The notes beneath the pieces were generated by a model. The model saw only the letters and a list, made by a program, of their open reading frames with translations. It had not been told where the DNA came from and did not search any database. From Eledone cirrhosa (lineage: Eukaryota; Mollusca; Cephalopoda; Octopoda; Eledonidae), in assembly GCA_964016885.1 (NCBI GenBank), contig OZ024745.1:53027992-53091991 (forward strand): a stretch of 64,000 nt of DNA, in the 5' to 3' direction. Shown one piece after another: positions 22,033-40,943 of this stretch (positions are counted from its first letter, which is position 1; the number at the start of each line of letters is the position of its first letter). The translations under genes and the position numbers were made by a program.

Positions 22033-22440
22033 CAACACACACACACCACCTTCAGCCCTCCCCGCTCGGACACCCCGTCTCCCTCTCCCCACTCCACCCG
22101 CCACCACCCCTACACACCCCACACACTTCCACCACCTGTTTACCCCCCTTTTAATTTCAGTTTATTTTGATCATGCCTTTATTTTTAAATCTATCTCATT
22201 TCTTGTATTTTGATCATGCTTTATTTTTACTTTTATCTTTATTTTTTCATTCGCACCGTTTCCTTTCGCTATATGTCTCTCCACCACTCCCCTACACACC
22301 CTTTGAACTCTGTTCCCACACACTTCTCACCTGAGGAAGGGCTTATGCCCGAAACGTCGTCCCCCACCAACACGCCACTCTCCAGAGCGTGAAATTAATA
22401 AACATTCGTTGTACTGCCTCTCTGTTTTGTCCCTGTTCAA
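20835..22440 (+). mobile_element. C-rich 3' UTR and terminal tail of the third PLE
   Basis: About 1.3 kb (20835-22150) consists almost only of C, A and T in short motifs (CACAC, CCCACC, ACTAACACC), with very few G on this strand. A T-rich part follows, then a hammerhead-like block (22331-22358), and finally aataaacattcgttgtactg near 22400. Open frames on either strand are compositional artefacts. The strong strand asymmetry is confined to this UTR. Confidence 0.65.
22331..22358 (+). ncRNA. Hammerhead-ribozyme-like core at a PLE 3' end
   Basis: CTGAGGA (22331-22337) fits the CUGANGA box. An A follows, then stem II GGGC/GCCC (22339-22342 with 22347-22350) with a UUAU loop, then GAAAC (22351-22355) and GTC (22356-22358). 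ACGU between GAA and C is self-complementary, so stem III could form only between two copies, as in minimal dimeric PLE hammerheads. One extra A separates CUGANGA from stem II. Stem I is short (two pairs seen). Best-preserved of the four such motifs here. Confidence 0.55.
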
Positions 22441-22448
22441 ATTGTTCC

Positions 22449-25150
<2,702 letters not shown>

Positions 25151-25167
25151 CACTACAAAAATATGTA

Positions 25168-25925
25168 ATGAAAAATACGGGAAAGTTAATATCCTCGAAA
25201 CACGAACGAAGCAGGAATTTGTTTTCAATCTTCATGGAAGCCAACACTTTCAAAGGAAATTGTCAGATAATGAAAAAAATGAAAAAGAACGAAACAATAA
25301 CAGTAATGTTGAATACGATAAAATCTAAATTGAAAACAGATCTCCATAATTCTACGCTAAAAGGATGGCATGAAGTACATCTACCTGGTCAATTGGGGAG
25401 GGAGTAAAAAATGAATGAGAATCACACAATTAAACACCAGGACAGAAACATTTCTAATTGCAGCATAAAATCCCCACCAGAAATCACAAAACGTCCATAA
25501 AACTGCATAGCACAGTAACTGCACAATATGAGGCTGGTAATCAAGAAATAATTAATGTATAACCTCAGACTTTCAACTCTTATCCAAAATATTTTATATC
25601 CATAATCATGATAGATTGGAATTTACATACACTGAAAGTTATGTCATTACTACGATATACCATCCAAAAAGAGTGGTTAGAGATATACAATAGAAAAAGA
25701 GTCAGACAATGACAAAGCAATCATATTCTTGGGTACACCGATAGAACCAGTCGGGGAGGTATCAAAGCCAATCGACCAGAAATAGAGGTCAAAGATCACA
25801 AAGGAAGATAATGCATTATAGGCAACGAATTACTCCCTACGGTTGACAATATATCTATCAAGGCAATGGAGAAATTTTCTGGAGGTAGAAATAACCCAAA
25901 CATGAGAACAAAACAATGAGAACAA
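25168..25925 (+). pseudogene. Decayed RLE-type LINE, C-terminal region
   Basis: Plus-strand pieces in several frames follow the order of the C-terminal half of an RLE LINE. At 25290-25400 there is IKSKLKTDL... and GWHEVHLPGQL. At 25420-25470 there is RTETFLIAA. At 25735-25900 there is TDRTSRGGIKANRPEIEVKDHKG, a stop, then TVDNISIKAMEKF. The last block matches the restriction-like endonuclease core (R-P-D/E ... K) of the intact relative at 62.3-64 kb (NRPDLVVVDKEK). Many stops and frame changes. Confidence 0.55.
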
Positions 25926-26229
25926 AACTAATTCCTCTAGTAATAGGTGGGTATGATAATAAAACACAATAGCTGCAATATAACTAGCCGCTACTAACAT
26001 ATTTCGAAGAGTACTTTAAATATAATAGATGCATAACACAAAAAATAACACTACATATTTCCAAGGCACGGTGAGCCCGGTATTGCAGTGATGACACATA
26101 ATAAAAATAAGAGTAACGATAATAACCAACGTGGGAACTTCTAACATGACTCACTACCCCATTATTGTTCTGCTTATCACTTATGTCTCTAAGCAAATTC
26201 CATAATGAAACAAGATATGTATATAAGAC

Positions 26230-26445
26230 CTAAAAAATAAACATCAATTGTATTGATGATTTGAAACGCTTTGCCAAAGATGAACAGCAGCTACAAGGAC
26301 TACTTCAGAATGTAAAGAATATAATGATAACACAATATAACTCGGCGTTGATAAATGTGCAAAGGTTACATTTGTTTAATGGATATTAACAGCCACCAAC
26401 AAACACTATTTTATAGGGATATCATAACTAAAATATTAGAATCAA
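26230..26445 (+). pseudogene. Decayed RLE-type LINE, RT motif C fragment
   Basis: The frame from about 26250 reads CIDDLKRFAKDEQQLQGLL, the motif C region (FMDDLKLFGKSEKEL in the LINE at 62-64 kb), and then decays. It lies downstream of the endonuclease fragment at 25735, the reverse of normal order. It must come from a rearrangement or a second insertion. Confidence 0.55.
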
Positions 26446-26449
26446 AAGG

Positions 26450-28980
26450 AAATTTAACTGACTACACTACCAAATTGGTAGCTCAGTCAAAGAAACGAGC
26501 TGCAGAAAGATCACTGTCACAAAAGTCGACCACACCTGTTCACTGTTTGGGAATATCTGCAACTGTAGCCACTCGGTGCATGTTTGCTCATCATCAGCGA
26601 CGGCATTCACAGGCCTCTCCGCAAAGGGTCAACGATGTAGATAGACTGCTGAGCTTTTAGCAGGTAAGCCTTTCTCTTGTGGTATCAGACGTTTCCCGTG
26701 CATCGCAGCAATGAGTGTCATTAATAACAGAAGTATCGGCGTAGCCGGTTTCCCGTCCCAGCAGAGACAATCTCTCTCGACAGGAATAACGGTACTCGCC
26801 CTGTTGGTCCTTTTTCCCTTGGCGGAAAGATCACGAATCTGGGAAATTACATGGTGACAATTTCTCCGGTGAAAACCTCTTTGTTTTCGTCCCAATCCCG
26901 GGCCTTGCTGCTGATAAGAGCCGAAGATGACCAAATACCAGATATTGATAGACGCAAATGAAGATGATGAAATGAAGCCAGCTTAAGTAGCCTCATGAAG
27001 TGAACTATGTGATGTAGCCAGTATCACTGACTGTAGACTCTGGCAATGATTGCACCTTATCACTCTCGGTTAAGAGATGCTGTTAAGCCGTGTCCCTAGA
27101 GTTTGCCCCTTTCCCATAATTTGTCTTTCATGTTTCACGTCTCAACTTTAATAGTGCTACTAGAACAGAGTACATTATTTATAACTTTAAAATTTCCGTA
27201 TTCCTACTGATCGATCGACTTCCTGCTGAAATGTATCCGTCCATCAGTTTTCATGCATCAATCATGTATCTCATACTTAATTGTAACGAAGAAAATAAAT
27301 AAAAAGAAGAACGAAAAGCCTCGGCAGTCCCGGAGATTCCCTGAAGCCTCATATCCGTATTCTAATAAAAGCATTAAATGAATGTAAATTGAATATATTA
27401 TAGACACCTTTCGCAAAAATAACTGGCACATGCTGTTGATTCGTACGTCTTTGAAGATAATTCTATGTCATTGTTGATTTCAAAGCGGTAACCAAAGGAG
27501 AATATCAGAATCATTTAAAGTGTTCACTATTTGAGGTCATTTATTTAATACCTATGTGAAATTCAGTATAATTGAAGCCTTCTTAACAGCAAACCATCAA
27601 AGTGATGGTTTGCAAACCATCAAAGTGATGGTTTGCATATTTAGCTGCACTAATAGTAAAATTATCTCCAAATAATCTTGGGATTACTTATCTGTGTTTC
27701 ATAAACTAAATGTTTACCTTAAATAGGATTGATATCGTTGTAGGATATAATTTCCTCAGATAGATTTCTATCTTATTAATTTAGTTTACACCCTCAGAGA
27801 ATAATTAGAAATTATTCCTCTGAAAGCAATGTAGTTGCTTCAAGATTAATAGATATAATATGACATTACGTATCTCCGTAAGGAAACCTGATAATTTGAG
27901 CTACTGATATTTGATACTTATTTAGGCACACTTCATTCTCTATGATTGTTTCTATTGTAATATATCTATATTATTGGCTTCCGATGTATCTCATTACATA
28001 GTTCCTAAAAAAATCGTTACTTTCTGAATTTCTCTAATTTACTTTTGTTAAACTAAACAACAGAGTGTAGAAAGGATATAACTCTAGCTTGAAGAAAACC
28101 AGTCGAGAGTTCAATGTAACGAAAACTCAGTACTTCGCTGACCGTGATAAACACATTTTTGTTTTAAACCAAAACCTATATCTCATTTTAAATTCAACCT
28201 TAGACACAAGGAATTCACATGTCGATCTCAGAAGAAAATCTGTCTTTCTGGAAGAAAGTATATTTCTATTTCATCTGTCAACCCGAAATTAAGTTAACAG
28301 CTCTGTTATTCGGAAAATGTTTACTTGGCCTATTGGTAAAATATGCAAGCTGCGTACTGAATTGTTTCTAATATTATAATAGACGATATACATACTGTGG
28401 TTGGTGCTTAGGATTTGAAACTGCATATTACTCATTAAATCTTACTATAATACATTAATGTTACTCATTCACCCATCACACTTCTGTTATTGTCATCTTG
28501 GCACCTGTTAGAGGTATCAGTTAATACATCCGGTAAAGTAATCTACGAAACAGGTGGGACGCTCACGACTGGAAGGCCACTGAGTGCCTATTTTTACGAG
28601 GAAATTATTCTTGAACATAGCTGACCTTTCACAAAATAAACAACGTCGACAACAACATTGTAGACAACTACATGAATGATAATTTTCAATCAAATAATAG
28701 CTTTGATGTATGAAGCATCACGCAAGCACTGTCATCGAGTCAACATCGAAAATAAACTGGTGTATATTTGGCAAGTATTGAGTGAGGATTATTCGGTAAC
28801 ACACGTGTAGCTCAATGGTGCATTCGAATATTAATATGCCAAGTTACATGTAAACCAAGAGATTGAAAATCCGCTCGATCCGATGCAAAACACGTAACAG
28901 GATATCATCAATAATATTAATTTATAACATATATAAATAGGTTTTAACCTTGTAATTATGTTATGAATATTAATTAATCT
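26450..28980. other. No supported gene; one GC-richer patch
   Basis: 26470-26960 is clearly less AT-rich than its surroundings and carries open frames of about 100 codons on both strands, none with a recognisable domain. It could be a decayed element or an unrecognised exon. A small double hairpin lies at 27589-27636. The rest is AT-rich. Confidence 0.45.
27589..27636. repeat. Tandem hairpin unit
   Basis: Two overlapping copies of an inverted repeat in which GCAAACCATCA pairs with TGATGGTTTGC around AAG, with a 23-base period. Confidence 0.9.
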
Positions 28981-29037
28981 TTCATATATTTAACTGTTTG
29001 ACTGTCAGGCAACATTTCTTTCCTTCCTTATAAATAA

Positions 29038-29041
<4 letters not shown>

Positions 29042-29109
<68 letters not shown>

Positions 29110-29155
29110 ATAAGCGGCCGACCGGACTGGAAACTGCTAAATGTTTGGCCGCCTT
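29042..29155. repeat. (AT)n followed by a GC-rich hairpin
   Basis: (AT)n 29042-29107. Then AAGCGGCC (29112-29119) pairs with GGCCGCCTT (29147-29155) with one bulge. Confidence 0.85.
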
Positions 29156-29491
29156 CTTGTCTCTCTGCCTTTTCAGCCGCATGGATTATGTCTATTATAT
29201 TCCTTTGTTAAATTTCGAATACCTGATGATGTCACCGGATTCATACTGAACCCGATCAATGGAATGTTGATAGTATAATAAACCTTTAAGGAATTACACC
29301 AATCCACCGTCATGTTATTTTATAATAATTAACTCCGTACTCGCACCACCAACAACACAAAAGGAGACGGGTGAGTTGCATTACGTCGAGTGTTCTCCAT
29401 AATATTACAGCAAGGTTGACTATACGGAATGACCAGTTCTATCTAGTTGTGAACCAACAAACCTAAATGAATATATATATATATATATATA

Positions 29492-30278
29492 TCCTGTCCA
29501 CCTTGCTTTCAGTCTTTGCACACGGTACTAGACAAAATTGTTTCATCATTCATTTGCTCTCATTCTGGGGCAGTTTTGTATGGCGCCAGTTAGTAATTTG
29601 AACTAGGGAATTTTATATTCTCCGAGAGAGAAAAGCCTTCTGACGAGGATCTCTTTCTCAATGGAAATCCGTTTGGATTATCTATTCGTTTGGGATCTGA
29701 AACAGAGGTAAAGGCACATATAGTAAGTACAGTGAATTTTTTGAAATTTATTTTAACATTTTTTTCTTTATTTACTTTCCCTTGATTTTATATGTTCTGG
29801 CTTATTAATTTATTAACTTGCCATTGAACCACACTGACATACGTTCGGACTATACTTGTATCCCTATGTGTATTATTTCCATGTAGGAACACATACTTTT
29901 ATTATTATTCTCCCTAACGGTAGAGAAACCTTTGGTCATTTGAACGGCTGCTATTTTTAGTAGCAAGAGATTGATCTGTCCACCTTGTTTTCAGTCTTTG
30001 CACACGGTACTAGACAAAATTGTTTCATCATTTATTTGCTCTCATTCTGGAGCAGTTTTGTATGGCGCTAGTTTGTAATTTGAACTAGGGAATTTTATAT
30101 TCTCCGAGAGAGAAAAGCCTTCTAACGAGGATCTCTTTCTCAATGGAAATCCGTTTGGATTATCTATTTGTTTGGGATCTGAAACCGCGGTAAAGGCACA
30201 TATAGTAAGTACAGTGAAATTTTTGAAATTTATTTTTAATTTTTTTTCTTTATTTGCTTTCCCTTGGTTTTATATATA
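29492..30278. repeat. Direct repeat, about 300 bp, two copies
   Basis: 29492-29795 (from ctgtccaccttgctttcagt to ttcccttgattttatat) is repeated at 29975-30278 with few differences. About 180 bases of unrelated sequence lie between (period about 483). Neither copy has coding potential. The arrangement could be a tandem duplication or two terminal repeats of a short element. Confidence 0.9.
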
Positions 30279-30279
30279 A

Positions 30280-30285
<6 letters not shown>

Positions 30286-30325
<40 letters not shown>
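30286..30325. repeat. (AT)n microsatellite
   Basis: About 40 bases, immediately after the second copy of the direct repeat. Confidence 0.93.
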
Positions 30326-30327
<2 letters not shown>

Positions 30328-30329
30328 TC

Positions 30330-30875
30330 CTTTTAATTAAAAGTTCTAAAAGTACTACATTTATGTAAATAAGAATTGTTAAATGGATATAACACAAAGT
30401 GTTTAAATTAACAGTAGATATGATTTCAAATAGAATTATTGCCATTTGTAAAGGAAATAACACACGGTTTGTCTTTACTGAATTTGATTGCAGTATTCAT
30501 TCTTGAAAATACTTTCTCATACTTCGGACGGTAGTACTGGAAAATCACAGTAAGTTCTAAAGTGACAAATACTTTGTTGATCGAAGAACATTAGTAGCAA
30601 CGTTTTACAATGACTTTCCATTCTTAGTATTCAATATATTAATCAATAGTTGCGAGTTATTGCTTGATATTCGTTTGTCTCCGTTTTGAATAGTGAATTG
30701 TTTAGCCAAAATATTAATTACTCTAGTCCAAAAATCGATAGAAACCAATTACAAAAGAAGAGACAGAAGAGAAGAGAATGAAAATGAAATGCTGAAGAGT
30801 GAAAACAAAATGGCTACTTTATTTTGTCTCTTATAGTATCACGTATTTATAACTACACTTATGTTCTTAATAAGA

Positions 30876-30916
<41 letters not shown>

Positions 30917-31910
30917 CATACATACATACATACATACATACATACATGCAAACATACATACATATATATAATGCATCTATATATAATGCATCTATATGTA
31001 ATGTATCTATACATATATGTGTGTGTAGAAAGAGAGGGAAAAGGAAAGAAATATATACATACATACTTATATTAATAATGTAACGTTTTCGTTTCTTCTT
31101 TTGTGTTCTGTTAAAATGTGCTTCTACACGTGCCGTATTTGAATTCATATCAAATTCAGAGGTGAATTTTTTTTAATTTAAGTTACTATTATGTGCTGAC
31201 TGTAGTGAAATATTGACTGGTATTACACTAATCTACTGGAGATATTGTGACCTCAAAACACTGAAAGGATAAACGTTGAAGCACTTCATTTATATTAGTT
31301 TCCATTGTATTGACTACTTTGTGTGTGGTTTTGTATTGAGTGAGAGTGTATTGGTGTACGTATTTCCATTGCTTTCTGAAATGTTACTATTAGATTTAGG
31401 CTTGTATCATTATAATTAACATTTGCAATCAATACACTACATATTTAATAAACAAGTATTTTGTGAAGCTATTGTTTATTTTTTACTATTCTAGGTGTGG
31501 ACAATCTAATTCAAGTGTCGACTACATTTATGAATTAGTGAGTTAAATCAACAGAACTTCTAAGGTGTAATACCAATTCTTAATTAATTTAGTATAAAAT
31601 AAGTTTCTTGCTTTAAAAACAGTGTAGGAAGTTTTTCTACTCTCATATAATTAACACTTATCCGCAGAACAATAAGCAAAGCTTAAGTTTTATTTACTAC
31701 CTCAAAATAAATACAGATAAAGTAAATAAACTACATACAATGATACATACTGTAACAAATCTATATTCATCAGTAACTTATTGACCTTCAATAAAACACT
31801 ATTCGTACTTCAAAAATCGAATTTCTTCATCATTGTTTGTGTCGAACACCTAGACGGCGGGAACTTGTGTAAAGCCCTTTACACACGTTCACATGCATAC
31901 ATATATATGT

Positions 31911-31983
<73 letters not shown>

Positions 31984-32636
31984 CGTGGGGGGGGGGGGGT
32001 ACATGACGCAACCCAAATGTATACTGACACAACACACGCACATGCAGAAATTTTATATGGGATGACAAGTTAGGTAATCCATTTAGAGGTTGTGAGTACT
32101 CTGTAGTATGGAAAGTTTTAACGTACGGCGTTGTTTGATTCAACAATCAGTATTGCGATGATTTGATCAGAGATACACACACTGTATTTAAGGTCGAGTG
32201 ACGCAATTTCAGTGATCGGCGGCCTTTAGACTCTCCTGATCAATGAAACTACTGTTCATACTGTAAATAAAATCATTTTTGTACAGCCAACCATGTTATT
32301 CTTCCCTCTTTCACTGTATATATATATATATGGTTGTATGTTTTGTGTATGTGTGCGTCTGCGAGTGTCTGTGTGTTATATTTTGAGATCTTTAGAAAAT
32401 TATGAAATATTTGGTATATTTCAATAATTTTAAGAACACACCTATCGGATTATGCTGTGGCATAGAACAAATTGAAAATATTGTAGTGACATATGTCAAT
32501 TTTATGTAATGGTTTCTTCATTTTTTTATGGATTACCTAACATCCACTAAACAATAGTTTGCAGTTTTGTTTCAGAAATTTAAGAATGTTTATTATACTT
32601 AGTTTAGTGTTTCTTATATTCCTTGAATTGCCTGTT

Positions 32637-32670
<34 letters not shown>

Positions 32671-34285
32671 CATATTCACGCGCGTGTGTGTGTGTTTGTC
32701 TACATTTTTATGGTAACTTCCAGAAATTTTGAAATTTCAAACTACATAAATTTATCGATATACTTAACATTGTTTTGATATCTTAAAGTGTCGGATATTT
32801 CTTCAGCTTTGTTCCTTCATTATATTAAATATGTAAATTATTTGCTTTATTTGTCTTATATTTGTAAGATTGCTAAACGCGTAACACTCAAGGACATTGT
32901 GACAGACATAACATATTTTTTTTTTTTAAACATTTTCTGCAACTTATTTGATGCTACCTTAGAATACTGAATGGCATTTTAATATACATCCAATATGCTT
33001 CTATATATGCACACAGTAGTTAGTATAATCATTGTAAACTGGTATTGTTACACCGCAGGGACGGCAAAAGGCTTCTTGGTATCACAAATCCGTTGCTTCC
33101 AGGAGGTAAGCTTCTTATTAGGGATGTGTCACGCAAACTGGTTATTTCTCTGAGAATTCTATCGAATGTTTCATACACTGACTCGTTCATCATCTGCAAC
33201 CTGGTGATTTCACTGAGTGATTCTCGTTTTGTTGCGTGAGAAGCAAAAGATAGAAATCTGCTGATTTACGGCCAGCTTCTGATAACTTTATTATAGAACA
33301 TATAGCGATGTAAACTTCACTGCTGGCTAGCCTCTGGTGTAACTGTCTCTAAATTGTGTCCTCACTGATCATGAGGCTATATCTTCTTGATGTTGTGCAT
33401 GTATATATTTGATTACACAACTGCAAGGATAATTTATTTTTCCTGATCATTTTTTTTAGATTGAATTATTCATTTACTTATTACATATCATGTTATGTAA
33501 TTTTTCTTTATATTCTTCGTTTCTGCAGAATTAAATATATCTTAAATATCGGTGTTTCCACTTCTTATGGCAAATCAGCGCATTGTTATTTATTATTACC
33601 TGCAAAGTTCGGTTGTTTTCTTAGTACCTTAATATATAGATGTCATAATTAATCCAATCAGTCTCCGCACAATACATTCTCGCACTGGCTAATAAATAAT
33701 TAAACGTAAATGGTGTGTTCAATATCACATTGTTTTGTTGCCAATACGGTGATGTGTGTTCGTTACTGTATTTCTATGCGCTCATTTTACCGCTACATAT
33801 CAGCAAGTACGTCAGATTTAATTTTTAGAACATTCTGATCAATAGCAAGTATTCTTCCATTTTATGTTTATTGTCAGCCACAAATTGCCTCTCACACCAC
33901 TTCGTCGCATCCCTTTCTCTACACATCAACGTCATCTTGAAATCATGTGTGACAGCAAAGACAAACAGCACATTCACCTTTCTTTACACACCTATTAAGT
34001 ACTTGTGTCCGAAATCTTATACTTTCCCTCTCATAGCGGTAATCAAATATATCGACTACCCCGTTCTCGCTTTAAATAAATAACGCCAATTTCACAACTG
34101 CCGCTCATTTAAGCGACGATTATTTTATTCCAGGTGCTACATATTTAGAATTAGGTAGAAGGGGTCGTTGCAGAAATAAGTAAATACAGATAGACACAAG
34201 GTTTTGACATTGACTTGATACTAACTGCCTATGTTGACAAGATTTCCTATAAGTATCACATCAATTTCGACAGCTCTGCTTTCAA
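30330..34285. other. AT-rich stretch with microsatellites, no supported gene
   Basis: (AT)n 30877-30910 followed by (CATA)n 30910-30962; (AT)n 31908-31962 with (GT)n 31961-31984 and 13 G at 31987-31999; (AT)n 32637-32660. The segment near 32240-32310 (ctgatcaatgaaact...catgttattcttcc) resembles 29255-29320, hinting at an unnamed dispersed repeat. Nothing else is recognised. Confidence 0.5.
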
Positions 34286-34288
34286 GAT

Positions 34289-34289
<1 letters not shown>

Positions 34290-34380
<91 letters not shown>

Positions 34381-34413
34381 ATGTGCAACCAGCAGTTTTC
34401 TTCTCACCCATAT

Positions 34414-34457
<44 letters not shown>

Positions 34458-34660
34458 TTGTGTTTGTGCAGACACATTTATATACATGAATTTACTCCAA
34501 ATTCGCTGAATGTGCTTCTTTTCAATTTTTTCTTCTTTCTATTTCCTCATTTACTTTTCATTCTTCTCCTGATGAAGGTTTTCTGACCAAAAATCAAAGA
34601 CACTTTTCTTTCTATGTCAAGCGTTAAACTAACATATTTCTCCATTGTACTATTTTGTTT

Positions 34661-34748
<88 letters not shown>
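34290..34748. repeat. Microsatellite cluster (CT)n, (AT)n
   Basis: (CT)n 34290-34320, (AT)n 34321-34378, (AT)n 34420-34457, (AT)n 34663-34748. A weak hammerhead-like block lies between them (34569-34593). Confidence 0.94.
34569..34593 (+). ncRNA. Weak hammerhead-like block
   Basis: CTGATGA (34569-34575) is a perfect first core box. It is followed by A, a 3-bp stem GGT/ACC (34577-34579 with 34586-34588) and AAAAAT, where GAAA is expected. A decayed PLE tail is possible, but no PLE coding lies next to it. Confidence 0.25.
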
Positions 34749-34750
<2 letters not shown>

Positions 34751-34958
34751 GTGTTTGTGTGTGTGTTTGAATTTCTTATGTGTTATCCTAAAATGGGAAT
34801 GTTATTGTGCTCTAGAATATTGACGACTTAAAATTTCTGTTTCATCAAAATCAAGCATGGCTAATTTTTCTCATATTCTATTGTTGGAAACAAACAATAT
34901 GATACGGCTTCTTTAAAAAGCAGCAATCGTGAAATATTGAAATATAATTACATTATTG

Positions 34959-35014
<56 letters not shown>

Positions 35015-35019
35015 CGAAG

Positions 35020-36540
35020 GAGATGCGGTAAGGAACCATATATATAACGCACAAGAGTACTCAATACTTAGGCTAGTAGAGTGGGTATTAGGAGAAAGTA
35101 TGACCCCGACGGCAGAGCTCAAGCCGTTTGACGGCTATTTCTGGACTAACGTAAGAGTATTTTTAGTCTGGTAAATAAATAGCCGAACGTTTCAAAGGGT
35201 TCTTCCTTATATGGGGAGATTCTAGTTGTCAAGTGGATTGGTCAAAGTTTGTAGCAGACACAGAGAAATCTATCATGGCAGTTGGTGCGGGGCGGGGATG
35301 GCTGGACTTGCCTGTAGAACGATATGGGGTGGGTAGAGCCGGTCAAGCGTAGAAGATGAAATCTGCACGGCAAATTCTAAGGAATGTGTATGAAAGTAGG
35401 CCAGAGGAGGTTGGCGAAAAAAGGTTTCTTTAAAAAGTGGAAGAGGGACGTTATAGAAATAGTAAATCAAATGCGATTAGGGGACAATGAAAGAATATAA
35501 TAAAAAATGAGAGAAAGATGTATCAGAATGTAAGATTGGAAAGTGAGAAGTGAAATAAAACAAAAACTAAGGAGTCTAACACAGCTGTTATATTTAGTTG
35601 GTGCTCCTATTTCGGCCAAAGCTATAGAATGAGTTGCTAGATGAGAATTATTGAAAATTTAGAATTAAAAGTCAATACCACATCTCTGGGGTCTAACACA
35701 GCTGCTATGAATAGTTAGTATAGCGTAATCGGCGAATGATATCTGTAAGTAGCTAGGGTGGGGGTACTGAGGCTAAACAGGCCCGATGGGCTGTCTCGAG
35801 GTAGGTGAAAGAGGAAAAAAACAAAGAAACGAACGTGGAAGAAGTTCGGTGGTGGAAAGAAGTGATAGGAGGAGACAAAGGGAAGAAGAAAACATAGAGG
35901 AAAAGCAAAGAGGTACATTTACCTATATAAGTAGGGGTTATCCCTATCTTATTCGTCAAGTGGGGTGTTTCAGCCCTAGTCTACCCACCCGGATCGTTAG
36001 GGGGTTTGAGGGCGAGGTAGGTCTTCCGCAATCTGTGTTTGCATGCAGTTACCAGTTCGTCTTTTTTGTTTAGGAGTTGATCTTTCGTAAACAGCATTTT
36101 TAATATTTCCTCCGAGCATAAGTTACACGGACGGCGGCCTCCCGTGTAAGAGATAGCTCTGGACAGTAAGCTCCAAGTAAGATGGTAAGTTATATTATTA
36201 TTTTGGAGGTCCCAGATATGGTCCGAAAGTGTGGTGGCATGTCGCCAGACCGGGTTTCGGAACGTATGGCTGTGTTGGTAGAGCCGGGTCTTAAAGTTAC
36301 AAGCGGTTAATCCTATATAAGCGCTTTGTTGGAGGTGTCCGTCCTCACGTTGCACTGGTAGATCACGTTACGTTCTCGGCATGTTGACCAATCCTCTTGA
36401 CAACTACAATCTTCCCATATAAGGAAAAGTTCGGCTATGTATTTACCCGACTAAAAAAACTCTTAATTTAGTCCAGAAGTAGCCGTCAAAACGGCTTGAG
36501 CTCTGCCGTCGGGGTCATACTTTCTCCTAATATATATATA
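35020..36540 (-). mobile_element. Internally deleted PLE between inverted terminal repeats
   Basis: Terminal segments at 35030-35830 and 36395-36530 are inverted relative to each other; for example, 35095-35250 matches the reverse complement of 36400-36530, including the stem-loop at 35133-35184 and 36433-36484. The left segment is homologous to 16833-17425. Between them only the C-terminal GIY-YIG part (35981-36360, minus) remains. RT and linker are gone, so the element is a deletion derivative that could move only with help from a complete relative. Confidence 0.82.
35981..36355 (-). pseudogene. GIY-YIG C-terminal part of a Neptune-like PLE
   Basis: The minus frame reads AYIGLTACNFKTRLYQH, HATTLSDHIWDLQNNNI, YHLTWSLLSRAISY, RPCNLCSEEILKMLF and KHRLRKTYLALKPPND. 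It is very close to 18960-19330, and the CNLCSEE cysteine pair near the end is intact here, whereas the other copy has a frameshift there. The ATG at 36353-36355 is chance; upstream on this strand the sequence switches directly to terminal-repeat sequence near 36385. Confidence 0.82.
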
Positions 36541-36544
36541 GATA

Positions 36545-40943
<4,399 letters not shown>

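Noticed and set aside
21363..22154. Long Pro/Thr/His and Cys/Val/Gly open frames on both strands
   Set aside because: Products of the C-rich, G-poor strand bias in a PLE 3' UTR.
26629..26934. 101-codon minus-strand frame in a GC-richer patch
   Set aside because: Plausible length, but no motif, no splice context that I could defend, and a competing frame on the other strand.
29221..29260. CTGATGA box as a hammerhead candidate
   Set aside because: No stem II and no GAAA in place.
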